Shown: piece by piece, positions 46,769 through 56,951 of the stretch | How the letters are laid out: each line of letters opens with the position of its first letter | Numbering within the stretch: the first letter of the stretch is position 1 | Source of the DNA: Apiosordaria backusii | Lineage: Eukaryota; Ascomycota; Sordariomycetes; Sordariales; Lasiosphaeriaceae | Length of the DNA: 64,000 nt | Reading direction: 5' to 3' | NCBI GenBank assembly: GCA_030549205.1 | Contig: JAUKTV010000006.1 | Span: forward strand, 2,684,501-2,748,500 | The notes under the pieces: generated by a model | Databases searched by the model: none | Told to the model about the DNA's origin: nothing | The model's input: only the letters and a program-made list of their open reading frames with translations | Position numbers and translations under genes: made by a program

Positions 46769-47494
46769 GATCCGGTTTTTTCCAATCGAACGCGGTGTCA
46801 GTCGTCTCAACCGCCCGCTCGGAGAAGTAATTTACACAAGGTCAATCACTGGAATGTAACGAGTCGGCAGATAGCTTCTCCTTATGGATGGAAGAAGTGT
46901 TGAGAAAATTCCTTCCACAGCTTATGGAGAATTTGGAGATGGGTTCAAGATATCGCTGTTGACTGGGCTTGGGGGTCAAGGGGTAAACTGAGCAAGCTGG
47001 TGATCTGTGAATAGAGTGACAGGTCCAAAGTCTTCCCTTGTTTGTGGTCGAGCAATGGATTGAGATAGATATAGATATGTCGGTATTAGAACGTTTGTGT
47101 CTGAGGACTGTCAATCAGATAGGGTCTTTAAATTGAAGTCGTCCATTTGCTGCCTTGACCACGGAATTACGGCGGCATTACCTTATATCACGGTGATCAA
47201 GATAGCATCTATCTTTTGGTGACGGCAGCCAGGGAACAATCGTCTAGGCACCACAGGGGCCTACGATGAAGAGGAGCAATACCCCTCTGGGACAAAAAGG
47301 ACCTGGAGAGTTGCTCCTCAACACTACCCTAGCCCTGAATTTTCAGCAGTGACCACCTACCTTCCCATTTTCTTTGCACAGTTTCCACCACAGCCTTTGC
47401 ACAAATCACACCTTGCGAATTTCCGTGGACCGTTTTTCTTCCACCAAAACCAGGACAAACAACAGCTTGAAACAACATAACCATTTTTCACAAA

Positions 47495-47996
47495 ATGTCT
47501 TTCAACACACCTCTTTCTCGCTGGTCACCCGCCAACATGGTATGCTTTTCGAAATTGTGTTTACTTTGCGGTCCAGTTTGCTAATGTAGCATCTTTCATT
47601 CAGTCCGCCCGGCAGCGCGCCTTTGACGAGCGCTACCCCGAACACCTCGAGCCTTGGTCAGCCCAAGGCCACTACGAAGATCTCTTCTACGGCAACTTTG
47701 GACAGTGGTACAATGTAGAGCCTACCATAAGCCGTCCAACACCAAGCGAAGTTGGCAGGCCTTCGGCTGGCGGTATTTTCCATACCTATGAGTACCAGGA
47801 GTTTATGAATGCGCTACCCAGCCGGCGAGCGGATGCCTTGGCTCGTTGGACATCCCATCTGGATAGGCAAAGAAAACCGGTTGAAAGGGGTTGGATGTTG
47901 GCGAGGATTCTGCGTCAGATCACGGAGTGTTGGAAGAGCATCTTCAAGCTTGGTTGGGATTTTATCATTGGGATGGTGTTTAAGCTGGGGAACTGA
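47495..47996 (+). CDS. Small two-exon family, copy C (intact, 145 residues)
   Basis: Exon 1 (47495-47539) codes for MSFNTPLSRWSPANM. A 64-bp intron (47540-47603) starts gtatgc and ends ttcag; exon 2 runs 47604-47996. The protein has an acidic N-terminal half with DLFYGNFGQWYNVEPT (the family motif; compare RRGNIEQWLADMAPT in copy A), a Pro-rich middle, and HTYEYQEFMNALPSRRADAL. The C-terminus is a hydrophobic/amphipathic stretch ILRQITECWKSIFKLGWDFI then IGMVFKLGN. No signal peptide. Copies A, D and E share the short first exon, and C and D both end exon 1 with NM. It is 365 bp upstream of the HET gene on the same strand. No known domain is recognised; a membrane-active C-terminus is possible but is inference. 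Confidence 0.65.
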
Positions 47997-48360
47997 AGGG
48001 GAGGAGGTTGGTGTGAGATATGGAAACGGTGCTTGATAGAGTCCAGCTTGAGAATTCACGAACTCGGTACTTCATTCACCACTTTCAATTTGGCGGACGG
48101 GCATTGGTTGATCAGAGAGAGCATAAATACAGGGTCATATTTATTTGCCTTTTGAGCATTTATACATCCACAGGATGGTTTTGATGGAGGCTGTGAAGGA
48201 TGTTCAACGAGGCCTGCAGTAGCCGGGAAGCGGGGCAACTCGGGCAACCAGCAGCTTGCAATCTTGAGCTATGCCGAACCTGAGCTTGATGATCGCCCCT
48301 CCGAAAGCTGTGGCTGGTGACATTGAACATGAAGTTTTCAGCTGGTCTTGGCATCTCTGA

Positions 48361-50355
48361 ATGACCTTGCCAGAGACGACAGAGAGCCTTTTCCCTTCAT
48401 CTCCACTCAACTTTGACACAGCGCCGGCTCTTAAAGTACCGCAAGATCTTTCTCGAAATATGAGTACCCGATATGAGTATCCTTATCTCGAAACCGGACA
48501 CATCCGCCTCTTACACATTATCTCGGTCTCTCCCGAGATACGCGTCCGCATCGATGTGGTCCCTCTTGACGCCAACCCCGCCCCTATCTACGTGGCATTA
48601 TCATATGTCTGGGGCGACAAAAAGCCGTTCTCTCGCGTCATCATCGAGCCCCATGACCAATACGTCAACATCGCACGCAACTTAACGCTTTGCTTCCAGC
48701 ACCTCGACTCCTTCGTCGGGACCAACATTTGGATTGATGCGGTATGCATCAATCAGGAAGATGACGAGGAGAAGTCACGCCAGGTGTCGCGCATGACTTC
48801 TGTCTATGAACGTGCCACTATGGTGCTGTCATGGCTTGGCCCCTCTGCTGACGGAAGTGACGCTGCTATGGACGGCATCTCCAGCTATGGGAAGGCGGCC
48901 GTGGATGCCGGCTTTCTCAACATACATAAGGACCTCATCGGCACTTGGCCTGACGTGGGTGACAACCCTGTCCACATGCGCGCAAGGGACGCAGTATTGG
49001 AACTCATGGTCAAGGCGAACGAGGCCGAGGGTGATGCAAACCGAGCTGCTGAGCGGTTCCCACGTCTGGCGTTCGCTGCAATTACTCGACGGAACTATTT
49101 CAACCGCGTTTGGATCAAGCAGGAAATCACGCTTGCGCGTAACTCCATCGTTGTTTGTGGCTACAAGCAGACTGATGCCGAGTCGTTCCATGCCGCGCTT
49201 TTATTCTACGGCCTGCTGACTGTCTGGGAGACCAACGAATACCGAGCTGGTCGACATACTCGAATTCCGGGCCCCTTTTCCGAGGAAGAGCTGATGGCAG
49301 CACCAGACGGCCCCTGGATGCTTTTGAAGCAGACCACCACGGACCCCGCCGTGGGATCAGCCTTTTCCGGTCGGCGGAAATTCCTACGTGAAGGCGGCCG
49401 ACAGCCTCTATTCGAGCTCCTCCACACGTCATACGTGAGGGCCGGTGCTCTCGGCCTGCAATCCTTCGATCCCCGGGACAAGATCTACGCCCTGCTTGGT
49501 ATCGCAGCAGACGCGGTCGAATCGGGAATCTACACAGACTACACCGTTGCACCCGATGAAGCTTTCGAACAAGCGGCAAGGTTTCTCGTTGCAAAAGGGC
49601 ACGTTGATATTCTCAAGTGGTGTCGTTCACGACGGGTCAGGCCACCAACTTGGGTACCGGACTTCGCTGCCAACCTCTCGTACACATGGTCTGACGATAT
49701 GGGTGTCCCGATATTCAAGGCCACAGGGTCAACAACCCAGCCGACTGACCTAGTTCAAAACATGAAAGGGCCAAGACCCGCGTCGATTCGCCTGCAAGGT
49801 GTCCGTCTCGACACCGTTGCGGCGGTTCGCAGCGTCTTTGTCCACAACGACGGGATGAAATACCCCCAAGCAGCCGCAATCCAGATGTTTGCCCAAATCG
49901 AAGAATTCCTCCAGCGGACGACAAAGTATACAAAAGACCAATGGGACGATGCCTTATGGCGCATTCCTATCTGCGACAGGGAGTACCACCCGACGTCTAT
50001 GTACTTCCAGCGAGCTACGCTCGAACGCTCGGGGAGGCAGTTTGAACTACTGCGCACCCAGCCGCTGGATGATGGGGACGTCATGGCAGAGACTATGTCT
50101 TATCAGGCAACGATGCAGTACGCGGATGGTGCGCGGCCTATCTATTTGGCGGAGGGTTATGTTGGGTTGGGACCGCGGGAGACAGTGTCGGAGGATATCG
50201 TTGTTCTCTTGTACGGTGGGTCGACACCGTTTGTGCTGAGACCTGCGGGGGTTCGTGGGGAGTACCATCTTGTTGGAGAGGCGTATATTTACGGTGTCAT
50301 GGATGGGGAGATGATGGATAAAGGGGTGAATGAAGAGGTGTTTACTTTGTGCTAG
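48361..50355 (+). CDS. HET-domain protein (heterokaryon incompatibility)
   Basis: An intact, intron-free frame of 664 residues. The HET domain is complete: YVALSYVWGD (residues 77-86), IWIDAVCINQEDDEEK (123-138), QVSRMTSVYERA and VLSWLG (141-160). A downstream FDPRDKIYALLGI segment is typical of these proteins, and the end (EEVFTLC) is also usual for the family. ATG 48361 gives the longest form; the family often starts nearer the YEYPYLETGHIRLLHI segment, so Met34 (48460) is an alternative start. HET proteins trigger cell death when fungal individuals of different types fuse; TIR-like NAD cleavage has been proposed for some. No RIP damage is visible. Partners cannot be told from sequence, but small-family genes and an NLR remnant lie nearby. 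Confidence 0.92.
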   Translation: MTLPETTESLFPSSPLNFDTAPALKVPQDLSRNMSTRYEYPYLETGHIRLLHIISVSPEIRVRIDVVPLDANPAPIYVALSYVWGDKKPFSRVIIEPHDQYVNIARNLTLCFQHLDSFVGTNIWIDAVCINQEDDEEKSRQVSRMTSVYERATMVLSWLGPSADGSDAAMDGISSYGKAAVDAGFLNIHKDLIGTWPDVGDNPVHMRARDAVLELMVKANEAEGDANRAAERFPRLAFAAITRRNYFNRVWIKQEITLARNSIVVCGYKQTDAESFHAALLFYGLLTVWETNEYRAGRHTRIPGPFSEEELMAAPDGPWMLLKQTTTDPAVGSAFSGRRKFLREGGRQPLFELLHTSYVRAGALGLQSFDPRDKIYALLGIAADAVESGIYTDYTVAPDEAFEQAARFLVAKGHVDILKWCRSRRVRPPTWVPDFAANLSYTWSDDMGVPIFKATGSTTQPTDLVQNMKGPRPASIRLQGVRLDTVAAVRSVFVHNDGMKYPQAAAIQMFAQIEEFLQRTTKYTKDQWDDALWRIPICDREYHPTSMYFQRATLERSGRQFELLRTQPLDDGDVMAETMSYQATMQYADGARPIYLAEGYVGLGPRETVSEDIVVLLYGGSTPFVLRPAGVRGEYHLVGEAYIYGVMDGEMMDKGVNEEVFTLC

Positions 50356-51395
50356 ATGACCGGTTGCGTCGCTTTACAGGTTGTGAGCTTGTGAACCACC
50401 AACTTTGGCCTGTCACATTCAGACATTCCCTTCACATCAGGCTAGGCTCCACTTGTCATCTGGCGCATATTTGACAAGAGCCAGGAGAACTTTGTGCACA
50501 TAGTTGGCAGGCGTGGGGAGGCCGGAGACAAATACTTCATTGAAAGCCCAGCTCGTATTGATCCCGTGCCTTCCTCTAACTTTATCCCACGTCGGGAAGG
50601 TAGCTTGATAGATTGACGGTCACACTGCGTGCCAGGGCCGCATGATCGAGCAGAGCCCCCCCTTCCAGTGAAAGCCTATCTGTCCAGTAGCTGCCCTTCT
50701 TTTCGGATAACAGTCAAGAAGTTGGAGTTCAGAAGCGCGCTTGCCCCAACATCATCAGGCCGCACACCTGACTGTGACTGCCCAAACCGATCTCCGGTCG
50801 GAGCTGATGCGGGGCTCAGCACGCGTCATAAGGGAGGTCCTGCCTTCCGTTATAGTCTTTGTGATGATCAAAGATGACCGTCTCGGGGCCGAAGCCATGC
50901 TACTCTGGCGGCTGTCAAGACCGCTTGACAATTGCTGTTGGAAGAGGTGCCCTGGGGGTCAAGACAGACTGTGGATTGCCCACGAAGGAGGTTGGAGGGA
51001 GGAACTTGGATGGTGAACAGAATCCCAGTTGTCGGTTGCATTTTCATTGCACATCATTCTCCCAGTATGCACGTCAACTACTCAAAACCCAGATGCACAT
51101 TCTCCGAGGTTGAAGGGCGACTTGGCCTTTCTGGCAATGGTATAGAGAGAACCTTCCTTACTCCTCCTGAGAATGAGATCGGAACCTTCCAATAATGGGT
51201 CTTTCCGTCGGGTTGGTTGAGAGAACGTTTGATGGAAGTTTACATGGACGATGGCTGCTCATGGAAAGGACGGTTACTGAAGCCTTGTGCCAGTATATTT
51301 CGTCTTCCTTGCTATCGTCCCTCTTTCTTCTCTTCTTTTTCCTCAAGTTCCAGTCATCAACACTGCGCAACAAATTGAACAAAAGCTCGACAACG
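50356..51395. other. Intergenic region
   Basis: Normal composition. Several overlapping short open frames occur on both strands, none convincing. The right end, with a TATA-like cagtatattt near 51,290-51,300, is the likely promoter of the gene at 51396. Confidence 0.5.
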
Positions 51396-51821
51396 ATGGT
51401 GACTTTCGAGGGCTCCGGCCTTTTGATTGCTATTTGTGACCTGCTCTTTGACTTTGCTCGAGCATTCTTCCCATCGCGGTTCCCCCGTGTCCAGCACATC
51501 GATCAGGACATCATCGATGGCCTCCGTGTGACGCTGACTGGACTGTCCGGTGTTCGGCAAGATGTTCAAAACCAGATCGGGACGATAACGACGGTGCTCC
51601 GGGGCCCAGCACCTGGTTCACAAGAGTCGATCCTGAAGATCCTGTTGGATGTGAAGACCGAGTTGCAAGCCACTACGGCTGCAATTCGTGAGCAGACACA
51701 GGTGATTCGTGACTTGAAGACCGACTTGGCAACAGGTCGCGAAAGCACTGATCCGAAGTTTGACCAGATGATTGTTGCGCTCACCAAGATGCAGGAGGCC
51801 CTTAGCAACCTCTTAGAATAG
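51396..51821 (+). CDS. Small helical/coiled-coil protein
   Basis: 141 residues from the ATG at 51396. An in-frame upstream ATG at 51195 would add a hydrophobic, Ser-rich leader with poor coding character, so the later start is preferred. Residues 8-28 (GLLIAICDLLFDFARAFFPS) are hydrophobic/amphipathic. Residues 40-141 are almost wholly helical in pattern, with heptad-like spacing, a short Gly/Pro hinge (RGPAPGSQES), and an alternating charged/hydrophobic run (LDVKTELQATTAAIREQTQV). No signal peptide and no known domain recognised. The frame is intact. The arrangement, a short hydrophobic N-terminal helix plus helical bundle, recalls small fungal helical effector proteins, but that is speculation. 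Confidence 0.6.
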   Translation: MVTFEGSGLLIAICDLLFDFARAFFPSRFPRVQHIDQDIIDGLRVTLTGLSGVRQDVQNQIGTITTVLRGPAPGSQESILKILLDVKTELQATTAAIREQTQVIRDLKTDLATGRESTDPKFDQMIVALTKMQEALSNLLE

Positions 51822-52760
51822 CAATCTGCCTTTTCCAAAGCCCCAGGAAAAGGGACGCATGGGCACTCCGGTGATTCGCAGGGGAATCACTGATGTAGCC
51901 GCTGGCTAGGGGCGCCAGCCCTCCACCGCTCCCCGAAGAGTGGTGGGGCCGTCTCGCGAGAGGCGGTCCCCCAGCGATCAGCTCGCACCTTATCGTGGTG
52001 CTGGGGTTCAGTACCCTTTTTGAGGGGAAGCTAAGACGAGCTGATGTTGCCTTGAGTGAGTACTATCCCCAACCATCCCCAATCATCCCAGCCGAGCCAT
52101 GCCTTGTTGTCTGGTGCTTGTTCCAGCCCACTTGACCTTTCACAGAATGATCACCATCACGACACTCGCCTGACAGTTCCACTCCGATCGTTTGAACTCT
52201 TCCACACATTGTCGACCATCTGCACACCACCTCGATGCAGAAACCCTTCCTTATGTTCCCGATAGATTTCCGCCGACGCTTTCGACGGAGCTTTTGTTCA
52301 CGCTGTCTCCTCGCCACCCCAACGAAGAATTGAGAATGTGTTGGATCATGTTGGGTATACAGACAGGATGGAGGGATGGAAGAACTGGAGTCAGCTTTTC
52401 AGGTCCGTGAAACCTGGGTTGTATTGGGTCCAAAGCAGTTTTGTAGTAGCAGTCTAGGTGGTCTGGGAACTGTTAGCATTGCGCTTGGGGTAGATTGCCA
52501 AACCAAAGATTCAATATACTTGCACACCAAACTCTCATCGCGTTCGTTGCTGGAAAAGGTGGAGCTGGCAGACATTTGAGTTTCGGGTCAGAGTCTTCAA
52601 GGTTCCCGCTCAGAAAGTTATTTGCCAATGCACGCCCGCAACGCAATTCTTTTTCCACATTTCACCTTGTTCCAGATTGGCTCTGCCCGGAATCACGAAC
52701 CTATGCTCTTCTTGCCATAAGAGATCCCACACTACCGCATTCCAGTCTTCATCTCCAGAC
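51822..52760. other. Intergenic region with GC-rich inverted segments
   Basis: Contains ggccgtctcgcgagaggcgg (about 51,948-51,967), a short imperfect palindrome, and TGGGGCCG at 51944-51951. An open stretch in frame with the F-box gene extends upstream to about 52,677 without an ATG. No separate gene is supported. Confidence 0.45.
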
Positions 52761-53828
52761 ATGGACGACATTCTTTTCCGCATTCGACGACTTCTTCCAG
52801 GAGTCCGGGGCAGACCGTCAAAGCAGAAAGCGTGCACGCTGCGGCTCCCTGCTGAACTTATCGATATTATCCTGGATTGCCTTTCCCCGGAGTCGGTCAT
52901 CTGTCTCGCTCTGACCTGCCGCGCACTGTTCGTTAGATATTTTCCCAGGCCAGCGCCCCTCTCAGACACGGCAAAAGCAGCATTTCTCCAGTATCTTGAA
53001 CGAGATCACCCAAGCCTTTATTTTTGCCATGATTGCATCCGTCTCCATACGTGGCATCTGACACAAACGAGACATGGCATCTGGGTTTGCAGTGGGCCCT
53101 GCTTGAGAATTCGGGGAGTTAATGGTCTTATGGGCAGCCATGTTTCAGAATATGGGATGAATTTCACCTACTCCCTGGCACGCATCGTCATGAACCGACA
53201 CCTCTATGGCTCTGCTCACGGCCCATCCGCAAAAGACATGGCGGTGACTAACTACATACGGAACGTAATTCACGACATTAGCATCGCGCGGTCTTGGAGC
53301 GCCAAGATCATCAACAATGGCCTTTACCTACACGGCCGCATGGTGTACCAAAGCTTGAGCAAGGACGGAGACTTCAGAACATTGAGAGACTCTCTCCAAC
53401 ATCTCCATCGCCTTCTGATTTGTCCTCACCTCGAGCCCCCTTCCAACTACCCGGCGTGGGTACACGTCATTCCCGAATTGGTATGGGATTGTGATTCGCC
53501 GGATGATGTCGGTCCAATGTCGGGAAAGATTCGATCCTGTAGGGTCTGCTTCACGGACTACCGTATCGATATAGTTCTGCGGGAGCAACGTTCTTACTGT
53601 GGAATTGCGTGGCCTCGGGGGGAGAACTGGGCTGTTGAGATCAACCGGTGGCATAAACTTGGTGGGTGCCGTTCTCCATATGACTTGGAATGGTACAATC
53701 TAGTGACCCGGAACATATACCAACACGCCGTACGGCGACAGGACATTTGTGCCGCCGGGATGGTACGCAGAGAGTGGATGGGTGGAGAATCAGGGTCTGA
53801 GGAGGGGCATGAGGCGACGTTTGTTTGA
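52761..53828 (+). CDS. F-box protein with zinc-ligand-like cysteines
   Basis: 355 residues from ATG 52761 (MDDILFRIRRLLPGVRG), without introns. The F-box is at about residues 27-63: LRLPAELIDIILDCLSPESV then ICLALTCRALFVRYF, expected to contact Skp1 of an SCF ubiquitin ligase. It is followed by LERDHPSLYFCHDCIRLHTW and a WVCSGPC segment. This Cys/His pattern is one I recall from a large fungal F-box family in which it probably binds zinc. The rest (RIVMNRHLYG, HLHRLLICPHLEPPS, SCRVCFTDYRIDI) is of the same family type and presumably recognises substrates. Intact and free of RIP. The open frame continues upstream to 52677 without an ATG, so a longer spliced N-terminus is possible. Confidence 0.82.
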   Translation: MDDILFRIRRLLPGVRGRPSKQKACTLRLPAELIDIILDCLSPESVICLALTCRALFVRYFPRPAPLSDTAKAAFLQYLERDHPSLYFCHDCIRLHTWHLTQTRHGIWVCSGPCLRIRGVNGLMGSHVSEYGMNFTYSLARIVMNRHLYGSAHGPSAKDMAVTNYIRNVIHDISIARSWSAKIINNGLYLHGRMVYQSLSKDGDFRTLRDSLQHLHRLLICPHLEPPSNYPAWVHVIPELVWDCDSPDDVGPMSGKIRSCRVCFTDYRIDIVLREQRSYCGIAWPRGENWAVEINRWHKLGGCRSPYDLEWYNLVTRNIYQHAVRRQDICAAGMVRREWMGGESGSEEGHEATFV

Positions 53829-54324
53829 GCAGCCTTAATGATCATCACCAGCAGAAACCCTGGGATTGGCAATTTCGCCCGGCCCGGCAACTTTAATGGC
53901 ACATATGGGCCCGGAGCGGGAGTGGGGCCGCACATGGAGCACGAGGGACGATATACACGAGTGTCACCACTTGGAGCAGCTTACCGAGAGCAATATCGTG
54001 AATTCGGATGAAGCAATGGGTTGTGCTCTATAGATAACAATACATGAAAGCTCTGACGCTTCACCTCAACTATTGTCGTTATCACTATTATCTGGATGAT
54101 TACGCCGACGATGTCTGGGATCGAGTATTCACTTGCTCGCCGTGTCGCAGATGCGTTTCTGTTCAGAGATAAAATGAAGCTGCAAGGGCCTTTCTCGTTT
54201 CTCTCTTTTTCTTCCGATGCTTCCAGTCTTGCCGCCAACAACAAGGCATCATATCTTCTCAGATCGCAACCCCCCCCCCCACCACCAATCCCCCTCCATA
54301 TAAAACAAGTATTCTCAACTGAAA
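53829..54324. promoter_or_regulatory. Upstream region of small-family copy D
   Basis: TGGGGCCG lies at 53923-53930, about 400 bp before the ATG at 54325. A C-run near 54,268-54,280 and a TATA-like cctccatataaaac (about 54,293-54,306) lie just upstream of the start. Confidence 0.45.
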
Positions 54325-54761
54325 ATGTCATCTACGAATATGGTGAGTTTCCTAAGCCTGTTATTTCATGTTTTAGTCGACCTCCGCTTTCTAACCCCTC
54401 CCCAAGGCGAACAGCCTGCCGTTGGATGGCGGTGGTCAAGCCTCACCTGCAATGATCCCTGGGGTCTCATCATCCGACACCCGAATCCAAGAGTGGCTCG
54501 CCAGCCTGCCTCGCACCACTGCTCAGTCTCTACGTGTACAGGCCACGGTTCAAACACTTCACTATCTATCACCAAGCCAGAATCACCCCAGCAACCTCAA
54601 TTGTCGGGACTGTCGGCACTGAACCCGAGGAACGCAACCAGGTGAATCAGGTCAATAGGGTTCAGGTTTTGGGTGAAGCTTTGCGTCGAATTACGGCGGG
54701 TCTGCGTGCTTGGATCATTGCGAGGTTTGGGCCGGGAGGGGACTTTGAGCTGGAGCTCTGA
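54325..54761 (+). pseudogene. Small two-exon family, copy D (one frame break)
   Basis: Exon 1 (54325-54342) codes for MSSTNM. A 64-bp intron (54343-54406, gtgagt..cccaag) follows, then exon 2 with ANSLPLDGGGQASPAMIPG and the motif DTRIQEWLASLP (54476-54511). Near 54,520-54,545 the family text shifts to another frame, continuing YRPRFKHFTIYHQARITPA and SIVGTVGT. It ends at TGA 54761 with VLGEALRRITAGLRAWIIAR, the family's C-terminal helix. Copy E shows the same order in a single frame across this point, so D has suffered one 1-bp-type indel, or a sequencing error. As it stands, the first frame stops at 54622. Confidence 0.5.
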
Positions 54762-55470
54762 TCTGAAGTGTGGAAGGGGTGCATGTGGTCCCTGGGGCAG
54801 TCGAGCTCCGAGGGAGGCTGGAAAGGATAGTCTTAGGGATTTCCGAGCAATTGACCTCCATCTTTTCAGTGGATGACTTATACATTGGGATGCTATATAA
54901 TCAAGAGTCATGGCCAGGTTTGTGGCAGATGATTGTGAATATGAATGATTCTGTCATCAATACGTACCTCATCGTCGCGAGGTAAGGTATTTCCATACTA
55001 TTTTGTACTAACCTTAACAATTTCTACATCCATTTTCAAGACCAGCACCGCTTCAATGACACACCTGGGAGCAACTTTCAAACTATACGGAGCAGTCTTG
55101 CTCTGCATATATATAAGAATAGCGGAAGTCTTCATTGTTCAGAGCCACTATCTTCAGACCAATGATCATTATTATTCTATTAATTAGTAAATACATCGAC
55201 GATATGGAGGGGCATTACCACAGAAGAAACTGCTCTATTCACTTAGCACTATTGATGGTGTTGTTCGACGATGAGCTGGAGTTTTATATTGATTTAGCCT
55301 TGTCTCCTCCTTCCAAACATCCTTTAACACCAAGGAGAACTATCTCTCCTCCTTCCACCCATCATTCCACCCTTCGACATCAGATAGAAGGAAAACCTAG
55401 GTACCTTGACAACCTTCTCCTATATCACAACACCATATGTAACGAAGGTCTTAAGCTTCCGTCAATTGCA
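54762..55470. other. Intergenic region between small-family copies D and E
   Basis: Mixed composition, AT-richer around 54,940-55,250. No gene supported. Probably the promoter of copy E at its right end. Confidence 0.4.
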
Positions 55471-55880
55471 ATGGAGCTCACCACAATTGTATGTCATCTA
55501 CAATATCCTTTCTCTCCATCTTCATTCTCTAACACAACTCCAGTTTCGACGCATGATGTCCAATGACGACTACCAGGGCTTCTTACAGCCTCGCCCTGCT
55601 CAGTTGACCAATCAATTCATCAATGCGAGTCTGGTCTCCGAGACTCGTGTTCAGGAGTGGCTGGCCACCCTGTCAGGTCCACGAGTTCCATCCCAAGCCC
55701 AACGTTTCCACCCGTTCACCGCCCATAATCAGACGAGAAGTACACCAGCGAGCTCGGTGGCTGGGACTGTCGGCAACGCAACCCGAGGCTTGCAATATTG
55801 ACGAGGGAGGAATGCTTGAGGCTCTTGTCTTGGCTATTCGTTGGATCAGAGCAATTGTTCGGGCTTGGATTCTTACATAA
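55471..55880 (+). pseudogene. Small two-exon family, copy E (late frame break)
   Basis: Exon 1 (55471-55488) codes for MELTTI. A 55-bp intron (55489-55543, gtatgt..ctccag) follows, then exon 2 with FRRMMSNDDYQGFLQPRPAQ, the motif SETRVQEWLATLSGP (55640-55684), and QRFHPFTAHNQTRSTPASSV then AGTVGNATR, closely matching copy D. The frame stops at 55801. The family's C-terminal helix (MLEALVLAIRWIRAIVRAWI) continues in another frame to TAA 55880. A small indel near 55,790-55,805, or a naturally shorter form, would explain this. Confidence 0.5.
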
Positions 55881-56951
55881 TTTGGATTTGAGCTCGTGAT
55901 GGAGATCTGACCGAAGGAACCAACAAAAATTGGCTTTCCGGGTGGAAGCAAGCTGGACTCAGAGCGGTGCTGGACACCCCAGAAAATCAAGAGATGCCCG
56001 ATCAACAATATCAGCCTCTTTCGCTAGGTTCACTCACTTGACCATCATGCTCGGATTGTGCCGATTGTGTACTCGCTATGGACTGGATATGCATGAAGTG
56101 AAGATTTTAAGATGTGACAATTCCGTAAAAATTGGTGTTCTGACGCCACTTTCATACTGTTTGCTTAGATAATCCTCAAAGCCGGCACAAATGCCGGGAT
56201 CTCGGCACGGCCCCGGTGGTGGGGCCGATCGGTCACGGAGCTGACCTGGCTTTGGGGCCGGGTCGCAAGTGGGTCTGGAGCACCGAGGTGTATGGACAGC
56301 TTTGGAAACTCATGACATGACTCCGGAGAACCTGGTTGAAAGTATTGTCATCATTGTTGTTCACCCATTTACTCTGGAAGAGTTTGGAAGAATTTTCACG
56401 ATAGGAGAGTCCCTTACTTATTCACTTGCTCCCGGCTTCATCGTCGCCTTCCACCGATGCCTTTCCTCTGGTATATAAGATGTTCAACCCATGTCTGTTA
56501 CCACTCCTCCTTCATTCACGATTATTTCAGCTTTCGTTATCAAGAGAGAAACTCCATGCAAGCTCCTTCAACCAAACACGGCCAGGCCAAGACAAGGGGT
56601 ATATATCCTCACAGAGGTTTCTGGCATCATGTAAGTGAAGTGTCGCCAAACCTGTAACCTGTGGCGCCCGAGTCCTTGATTGTTGTGATCGAAATCAAAT
56701 ATTGAGTTATGCAATATTTGGGACAGGCCGGGTTTCTCGGTGTGGTGCCGGTCCGGATCCGGTTTATGGGGCCGTGTTCGGAAAGATGTGGGGCCGTGCT
56801 TGGACTCTAGGCTCGAGAATGAGTAGATGTCAAGGAAAGGCACGCGTGGAATTGAGATAATATTGGTAAGGTAGCTTTTAGTTCTATTTACTGCAGCCTG
56901 ACCTTGATGTGATGTGCCTGAAATCCGTCCCGAATGGTTGCGAAAACCATC
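55881..56951. other. Intergenic region with repeated TGGGGCCG
   Basis: TGGGGCCG occurs at 56220, 56253, 56767 and 56789, all on the plus strand, and the palindrome CCGGATCCGG at 56753-56762. A TATA-like ggtatataag lies near 56,470. Short open frames near 56,490-56,640 could be another decayed small gene, but the family motif is not visible. Confidence 0.4.

Noticed and set aside
49127..49594. Minus-strand 155-codon frame inside the HET gene
   Set aside because: GC-rich antisense shadow of a well-supported gene.
51195..51395. Upstream ATG extending the helical protein to 208 residues
   Set aside because: The added part is a Ser/Leu-rich run overlapping a TATA-like site and likely 5' UTR. The ATG at 51396 has better context (caacgATGg) and gives a coherent protein.
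56490..56640. A sixth small-family copy near 56.5 kb
   Set aside because: A TATA-like site and short open frames exist, but neither the QEWLA-type motif nor the C-terminal helix could be found.
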